A stretch of 64,000 nucleotides of DNA, taken from assembly GCA_963713545.1 (NCBI GenBank), contig CAVQME010000008.1, positions 62,001 through 126,000 on the forward strand, written 5' to 3'. A program made the position numbers and the translations under genes. Source of the stretch: CAVPLM01 sp963713545 (GTDB lineage Bacteria; Actinomycetota; Thermoleophilia; RBG-16-64-13). Under the pieces are notes generated by a model, which worked only from the letters and a program-made list of their open reading frames with translations, was not told the origin of the DNA and searched no databases. This document shows positions 59,428 to 64,000 of this stretch, piece after piece. The number at the start of each line of letters is the position of its first letter. Position 1 is the first letter of the stretch.

Positions 59428-60951
59428 TCAGCGAGCTGTGAAGTACGCCTCTATCTTGGCCGCTTCCTGATCCACGGTAGCCGAGGCGACCAGGTCTGAG
59501 GCCTGGGTCTTGAGCAGTGTCACCCACTCGTCGAGTGTCTGAGCGGCGGCGCCGCTATCGTACAGCTGCGCCGTTAGCTCCGCCAGTCTCTGCTCGTAGA
59601 GTTGCTCGAACTCGGGATTCGCGTGGAACCGCTCTACCAGGATGTTCGATTTGCCTCGCCCACCCGCGACCCGGGCGGCGCCTCCGCCGGTAGCGTCGTC
59701 CCCCGGCTGGGCCGGTTGCGGGGTCACTACTCCGCCCTGCTCCGCACCGGGAGTCTGCCCGCCGGGAGTCTGCCCGCCGGGCATCTGGCCGCCGAACCCG
59801 TCGATGGCCCCGGCGGGCGGGGCACCACCGCCCTGCATGTTCTTGCCGCCGCCCATCCCGCCGAAGGCCAGGTTGTGGTCCCAGGGCACGATGGTGAACA
59901 TGCCAGTATCGGGATCGTAGTACAGATATGAGTTATTGCCGGGTCCATCGATGTCGTCGAAATTGCCCAGAAGCTCCTCCATGGCCAAGTAAGTCGCGAA
60001 CGAATCGACATCGAGGCGACCGGGGAGCTCTTCGTTGAAGGTCGCATCATCTGCGTTGTTGACGAAGTCGAGGAACTCGATGAGCGGCGTCAGATCGGCA
60101 TTGTCCTTGCCGGCTTCCTGATCGAACACCTCATCGTACGAGTCCGGGTCGGCGCCCCGGTAGCTGTAGTCGCCCGTGCTCTCAGCCTTGTAGAGAGCTC
60201 CACCTTCGTCGAAGTGCTCCCCCATCCACAGATCATCGGGAAGCTCGGTGACCAACCGGAGGACCGCTTCGCTCCCATTGACGCTGAACTCGGCAGCGAT
60301 GGCGTCCTGGGAGGCGAGCCCGGCCATCTCCAGCAGTTCGAGCGAAACCGCCTCGTTCAACGCGGTCTCGGAGGTGTTGGAGCGTACGACCAGGTCGACG
60401 ATCCCCTCGTGGTTCTGGCCTTCGACGTTCTTGTCCAGGCGGATGAGCCAGGGTAGACCTTCGGGCTCGGCGGCCGAGCTGTTCGCACCGGGGCCCCGGG
60501 CCCGTTCACCGTTGCGGAGGCCCATGATGGACGAGTTGCCTTTGAGCCGCATGCCCACGTTCTCGTACGTCTCGCCGTCGATGGTGACGGCGGCCTCGAT
60601 CCAGTCCTTCTCCCCGCTGTCTTTGTAGGTCTGGATCATGGCATCGTAGTCTTCCTGAGAGAACGAGACCGTGATCTCGTGGACGATCGAGCTGTCAAAC
60701 AGATCGGGCAGCTCCGCGCCAGCCGTGACGGGAGAGCTCGCGGTCGTAGACGAGGTGGTCCCGGATGCCGCCGCGGTGGTCGTTTCGGGCGCCACCTCGG
60801 TTGTCGACGAACCCGCGACCGTGGTCTGTGTCGTCTCCGCAGTCGCCGACGTCCCGCAGCCGGCCAGTGCGAAGCCGAGCGTGCACAGGGTAGCGACAAG
60901 GACCGGACCCAACCAGCCAAAGCACAGGCGCCGATCTGTGGATGCGGGCAT
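59428..60951 (-). CDS. CotH kinase family lipoprotein
   Basis: 507 residues, GGGAGG 5 bases before the ATG. Lipobox FALAGC|GTS, Thr/Ser/Ala linker (35-75), then the CotH fold: 'VHEITVSFSQEDYDAMIQTY', 'VGMRLKGNSS', 'PWLIRLDKNVEGQ', 'LVVRSNTSETALNEAVSLELLEMAGL', 'FATYLAMEELLGNFDDI' and the catalytic 'FTIVPWDHNLAFGG'. A Gly/Gln/Pro tandem (GGQTPGGQTPG) sits in a loop, coded by a 15-base repeat near 59747-59791. CotH-like proteins phosphorylate surface or spore-coat proteins; here it would act at the outer face. Confidence 0.87.
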   Translation of the reverse strand: MPASTDRRLCFGWLGPVLVATLCTLGFALAGCGTSATAETTQTTVAGSSTTEVAPETTTAAASGTTSSTTASSPVTAGAELPDLFDSSIVHEITVSFSQEDYDAMIQTYKDSGEKDWIEAAVTIDGETYENVGMRLKGNSSIMGLRNGERARGPGANSSAAEPEGLPWLIRLDKNVEGQNHEGIVDLVVRSNTSETALNEAVSLELLEMAGLASQDAIAAEFSVNGSEAVLRLVTELPDDLWMGEHFDEGGALYKAESTGDYSYRGADPDSYDEVFDQEAGKDNADLTPLIEFLDFVNNADDATFNEELPGRLDVDSFATYLAMEELLGNFDDIDGPGNNSYLYYDPDTGMFTIVPWDHNLAFGGMGGGKNMQGGGAPPAGAIDGFGGQMPGGQTPGGQTPGAEQGGVVTPQPAQPGDDATGGGAARVAGGRGKSNILVERFHANPEFEQLYEQRLAELTAQLYDSGAAAQTLDEWVTLLKTQASDLVASATVDQEAAKIEAYFTAR

Positions 60952-61064
60952 TCGAGCCTCCCGGCCGGTAGATGTTGCGCCTAGATAATAGGGAGATACA
61001 TCTAAGCCCCGCGTAAGGTGGGAGAGACGGGCCCGGTCGTCCAGGGGTTGCTCCAGTTCCGTGG

Positions 61065-61081
61065 GCCCGGCGGGGCCGGGC
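61065..61081 (-). terminator. GC hairpin just past the ZIP gene
   Basis: GCCCGGC/GCCGGGC with a 3-base loop, starting two bases after the ZIP stop on the minus strand. No T run follows. Weak terminator candidate, or a 3' stabilising stem. Confidence 0.3.
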
Positions 61082-61083
61082 GC

Positions 61084-61803
61084 CTACTCGAGCATCGACA
61101 GCGCGGCGGCCACCCCGAAGCCCAGCACGGTGAAGAGACCCACCAGCTTCCCTCCGTGCTCGAAGGCCTCGGGCATCATGGCGTCGGCCAGCATCGTCAG
61201 CATGGCCCCGGCAGCGAAGGCCTGGGCCAGGCGTCCGTCGGCGGCGGGGAGCCACTCGATCACGCCGAACCCAATCGCGGCGCTGGCGGCGGAGATCACC
61301 ACCAGTGCGAGCCACATCCACAGCATGTTTCGCCGGCTGTGCCCCGCTTTGGCCAGGTTCACCGTCCCGGCGATCCCCTCGGGGAGGTTGGAGATGAACA
61401 CGGCCAGGAGAAACGCCACGCTTATCGAGCCCCCCATCGCCAGGCCCATCCCCAGCACCATCGACTCCGGGATGTTGTCGAGAAGGGTACCCACGAAGAT
61501 GGCGGCGCCGGAACCACTGTCCTCGTGACCCTTGATCTTCTTGCGATGCGCGCCTCCTTGACGGTCTACGATCCAATCGCCCCCGAAGAAGGCCAGGGCC
61601 CCGAGCACGAAGAAACCGGCCATGCTCCAACCGCCCACCGCGGACTCGGGCACAAGCTCGTACGCTATGGCGCTGATCAGGGCGCCGGCACCGAACCCCA
61701 TGATGAGACCGATGGTCCGGTTCGATAGCCCGCGCTCGGCCAATAGATACCCTATCAGCAGTGAGCAGGCGGCCAGCCCACCCCACAGAAACGCCGCTAT
61801 CAT
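61084..61803 (-). CDS. ZIP family divalent metal transporter
   Basis: 239 residues, eight membrane helices. Helix 4-5 motifs: 'FVGTLLDNIPESMVLGMGLAMGG' and 'AVFISNLPEGIAGTVNLAKAG', where the paired N/D/P/E residues line the metal site. The loop RQGGAHRKKIKGHEDSGSG has only two His/Glu ligands, less than usual. Carries Zn, Fe or Mn. The start region is tandemly duplicated (see the repeat at 61792-61831). Confidence 0.9.
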   Translation of the reverse strand: MIAAFLWGGLAACSLLIGYLLAERGLSNRTIGLIMGFGAGALISAIAYELVPESAVGGWSMAGFFVLGALAFFGGDWIVDRQGGAHRKKIKGHEDSGSGAAIFVGTLLDNIPESMVLGMGLAMGGSISVAFLLAVFISNLPEGIAGTVNLAKAGHSRRNMLWMWLALVVISAASAAIGFGVIEWLPAADGRLAQAFAAGAMLTMLADAMMPEAFEHGGKLVGLFTVLGFGVAAALSMLE

Positions 61804-61831
61804 AGGAGATTCGCCGCTATCATAGGAGATT
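61792..61831 (-). repeat. 20-bp tandem duplication over the ZIP start codon
   Basis: Two exact 20-bp copies (61792-61811 and 61812-61831) plus a partial third. On the minus strand each carries ATGATAGCGGCG. The outer ATG (61823) opens a seven-codon ORF whose TGA overlaps the ZIP ATG at 61803 (ATGA), so duplication has made a coupled leader. Confidence 0.85.
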
Positions 61832-61894
61832 CGCCGCTGTCATCCATGACCCACTGCTGTCATCCGAGATCCCCTCATCCGCCCGTTCAGTCAC

Positions 61895-62989
61895 CTACGT
61901 GGAAGTGGTCGCTTGAGGCGCGGCCTCGTCCTTCGAGGCGGCGCTCGAGAGTTGCGAGTCGACGACCGGACGGCCCGCAGCAGACTGCCGCCCCTGGCGC
62001 ACTTCTCGCACGGTCAAGATCGCCAAGGCGACCACGATCAGCCCCATTCCCACCGCCTCCAGAGCTACCGGCTGTTCTCCCAGTTGGATCCATGCGGCCA
62101 ACACGCCCACGACCGGCACCGCCAGGCTGCTGATCCCGGCGGTGCCCGTAGGCAGACTGTGCAGGATGTAGAGCCACAGCACCCAGGTGAGCGCGTTCGC
62201 CGGGATGACGTTGAAGGCCAAAGCGACGATGAACGTGGCGTTCCAGGTGGGAGTGGTCGTGGCCGTCAAGAAGGCGACGATTATCAAGGGGATCGAACCG
62301 ATCAGACCCTGCCAGGCTATCAGCGACAACAGATCGACCTGGTGGCGTGAGCGCAGGACCTTGACCACCACCGAACTCACGGCCCAGAAGAACCCGGCAG
62401 CCACAGCGAGCAGACTGGCCTGAAGCCCGCTCATGTTCCAGGGACCCAGGACGAAGACCAGGCCCGCTAATGCGAGGACGACGGACATCCATTGGAAGCC
62501 CCGCACCGGTTCTCCCAGGAGCGGCCAGGCGAGGAGCAGGAGCCAGAAGGGCATGGTGTAAGCGAGGACTGATGTCTTGCCCGCACCGCCGATGTGGACC
62601 GCCCACATCGCAAGCCCCACGAAGGCGCCGGTCTGCAAAAGGCCGAAAACGGCGGTCAGCCCGAGGGCCACCGGGCGCAGCGGACGACGCAGGGCCGCCA
62701 CCAGCGCGAACATGAAGACCGCCCCGATGAAGGTGCGCAGCGCGGCGAAGGTGAACGGCTCGGCGTACTGCATGGCGACTTTCATCACCACCCAGTTGTA
62801 GCCCCAGATGACGGCGAGCAGGGCAAGCGCGGCAAACGGCAGATAGGCGGCCCGGAAGGCGGCCTTGTCCCTCCCACCAGCCCAGCCTAGGTCCGGAACC
62901 GAACCCCCGGCGGTGACTACCCCGCGCCCGCCTGACTCGTCAGCACGGTCGCCGCTGTCCTCTGAGACAATACTCGCGTCAGACGCCAT
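61895..62989 (-). CDS. EamA/DMT family transporter, second copy
   Basis: 364 residues from the ATG at 62989 (no clear ribosome site; a GTG/ATG up to 63040 is possible). Two EamA repeats, ten helices: LLAVIWGYNWVVMKVAMQYA, 'EPFTFAALRTFIGAVFMFAL', and second repeat 'FFWAVSSVVVKVLRSRHQVDLLSLIAWQGLIGS'. Paralogue of 43267-44247. A Gly/Asp-rich 45-residue N-terminus is cytoplasmic. Divergent from the NAD(P)H-binding gene. Confidence 0.9.
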   Translation of the reverse strand: MASDASIVSEDSGDRADESGGRGVVTAGGSVPDLGWAGGRDKAAFRAAYLPFAALALLAVIWGYNWVVMKVAMQYAEPFTFAALRTFIGAVFMFALVAALRRPLRPVALGLTAVFGLLQTGAFVGLAMWAVHIGGAGKTSVLAYTMPFWLLLLAWPLLGEPVRGFQWMSVVLALAGLVFVLGPWNMSGLQASLLAVAAGFFWAVSSVVVKVLRSRHQVDLLSLIAWQGLIGSIPLIIVAFLTATTTPTWNATFIVALAFNVIPANALTWVLWLYILHSLPTGTAGISSLAVPVVGVLAAWIQLGEQPVALEAVGMGLIVVALAILTVREVRQGRQSAAGRPVVDSQLSSAASKDEAAPQATTST

Positions 62990-63079
62990 GACGGAACTGT
63001 ATCCCAATTCGAGCGCCACGAATACGCCCTTGTGGCACACGCGTGCCGGGATAGCGCTGATTGCTGTTAAGCTCGTGCT

Positions 63080-64000
63080 GTGAAGCGTGGCGACCTCATT
63101 CTGCTCACCGGAGGGACCGGCTACATCGGGGGACGTCTGATCCGCCCGCTGGAGGCCACGGGGCGTCCCCTCCGCCTGATGGTGCGGGATCCTCAGCGCT
63201 TGCGGCCGACAGCCGCTCCAGCGTCATTCGTCCCGCGGATGGCGGATATCACAGACTTGGTGCGGGGGGACATGTTCGATCCGGCCTCGCTGCTCCAGGC
63301 TCTCTCCGGAGTGGATACCGCCTACTACCTGGTGCACTCGCTCGGTTCGACCTCCGAAGACTTCTACGAGCAGGAACTGGCTTCCGCGCGCAACTTCGCG
63401 GAGGCTGTCCACGCCGCAGGCGTCCGGCGGGTCATCTACCTGGGCGGTCTGGGACGCGCCGGCGACACCCTCTCGTCGCATCTGGCCAGCCGCCAAGACG
63501 TCGGCCGGCTGCTGGGCGAGAGCGGAGCTGAGACCATAGAGTTCAGAGCGTCGGTCATCCTGGGCAGCGGCTCCATATCCTTCGAGATGATCCGGGGGCT
63601 CGTGGATCGCGTCCCGGTGATGATCACGCCCAAGTGGGTGCGCACCCTGGCTCAACCCATCGCGGTGGAGGATGTGGTCTCCTACCTGGTGGCGGCGCTC
63701 GACGTGCCACTGCGGGAGCGGTGCACTGTCTACGAGATCGGTGGAGCCGACCGGGTCTCTTACGCGGGCATGATGCGGGCCTATGCCCGGTCCCAGGGTC
63801 TGCGCCGGCCCATGATCAGGGTGCCCTGGCTCACGCCCAGGCTCTCGTCGGGCTGGCTCGCCCTGGTGACCCCGCTCTACTATCGGGTGGGGCGGCACCT
63901 GCTCGAAGGAGTGCGCAACGAGACGATCGTTACCAGCGACGCGGCCGCGCAAGATTTCGCCCAGATCAGACCGATGGGCATCGAGGCAGCCATCGCCCGC
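63080..64000 (+). CDS. NAD(P)H-binding epimerase/reductase-like protein, cut by window edge
   Basis: At least 307 codons from GTG 63080; the right edge truncates it. Atypical SDR (NmrA/DUF2867-like): LILLTGGTGYIGGRLIRPLE (NAD(P) loop), 'RLMVRDPQRLRP', 'GDMFDPASLLQALSGVDTAYYLVHSLG', 'GVRRVIYLGGLG', then 'EFRASVILGSGSISFEMIRGLVDRVPVMITPKWV' and 'PIAVEDVVSYLVAAL'. Relatives often carry a C-terminal DUF2867 domain, not seen before the edge. Confidence 0.88.
   Translation, partial: MKRGDLILLTGGTGYIGGRLIRPLEATGRPLRLMVRDPQRLRPTAAPASFVPRMADITDLVRGDMFDPASLLQALSGVDTAYYLVHSLGSTSEDFYEQELASARNFAEAVHAAGVRRVIYLGGLGRAGDTLSSHLASRQDVGRLLGESGAETIEFRASVILGSGSISFEMIRGLVDRVPVMITPKWVRTLAQPIAVEDVVSYLVAALDVPLRERCTVYEIGGADRVSYAGMMRAYARSQGLRRPMIRVPWLTPRLSSGWLALVTPLYYRVGRHLLEGVRNETIVTSDAAAQDFAQIRPMGIEAAIAR

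Overview
This is a GC-rich window (roughly two-thirds G+C by eye) with dense genes, many GTG starts, clear GGAGG-type ribosome sites and frequent 1-4 base start/stop overlaps. Thr/Ala-rich lipoprotein linkers, a Hanks-type kinase with a Thr-rich outer tail, several S-layer-homology (SLH) proteins, a GerW-family protein and anaerobic enzymes (pyrogallol-phloroglucinol transhydroxylase, double-cubane reductase, selenium genes) suggest an anaerobic or facultative, deep-branching Actinomycetota. Chloroflexota is the main alternative. There is no rRNA, tRNA, CRISPR array, transposase or phage module, so the assignment is inferred from gene content only.

Layout. 1-1.2 kb: the end of a molybdoenzyme operon (small subunit plus the start of a large subunit) of the transhydroxylase family. 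1.4-3.8 kb: an orphan Pvc16-N/DUF4255 protein, an isochorismatase-fold hydrolase, TatA, and a small membrane protein coupled to GerW, ending at an 18-bp terminator stem. 3.9-8.5 kb (minus strand): a kinase/NarL-type regulator pair, a second kinase-like protein without an ATPase domain, a lone receiver and an acyltransferase. 8.6-18.5 kb: SulP transporter, frameshifted Ser/Thr kinase, SLH/LamG protein, SnoaL-like protein, aquaporin, MFS carrier and two small membrane proteins. 18.8-24.9 kb: Fe-S Rrf2 regulator, DUF169 protein, iron-sulfur flavoprotein, aldo/keto reductase, lipoprotein, nitroreductase and nucleotidyltransferase-like protein.

25-30.2 kb: acyl-CoA ligase, then a selenium-metabolism cluster (double-cubane reductase, CsdB-like lyase, DUF3343, YedF). 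It is preceded by a strong ribosome site, a mini-ORF ending in UGA and a SECIS-like hairpin. 31.4-35.2 kb: a sugar-acid/ketose operon (2-hydroxyacid dehydrogenase, FGGY kinase, class II aldolase, small DUF). 35.2-38.8 kb: a 2OG-Fe(II) oxygenase and a full-length transhydroxylase large subunit lacking an adjacent small subunit. 39-44 kb: a quinone reductase, a radical SAM protein, an SLH surface protein and an EamA exporter.

44.3-47.4 kb: a frameshifted glycolate oxidase subunit with a deleted DODA remnant behind it, facing an alanine-glyoxylate aminotransferase. 48-52 kb: tandem SLH beta-propeller proteins that share a 662-bp block with only two silent differences and have matching promoters. 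52.6-56 kb: a polyphosphate module (CYTH, Ppx, CYTH, PPK2). 56-64 kb: a sulfite-oxidase-fold lipoprotein, Staygreen homologue, saccharopine-dehydrogenase-like protein, TfoX-like protein, CotH-like lipoprotein, ZIP transporter, a second EamA exporter and a partial NAD(P)H-binding epimerase.
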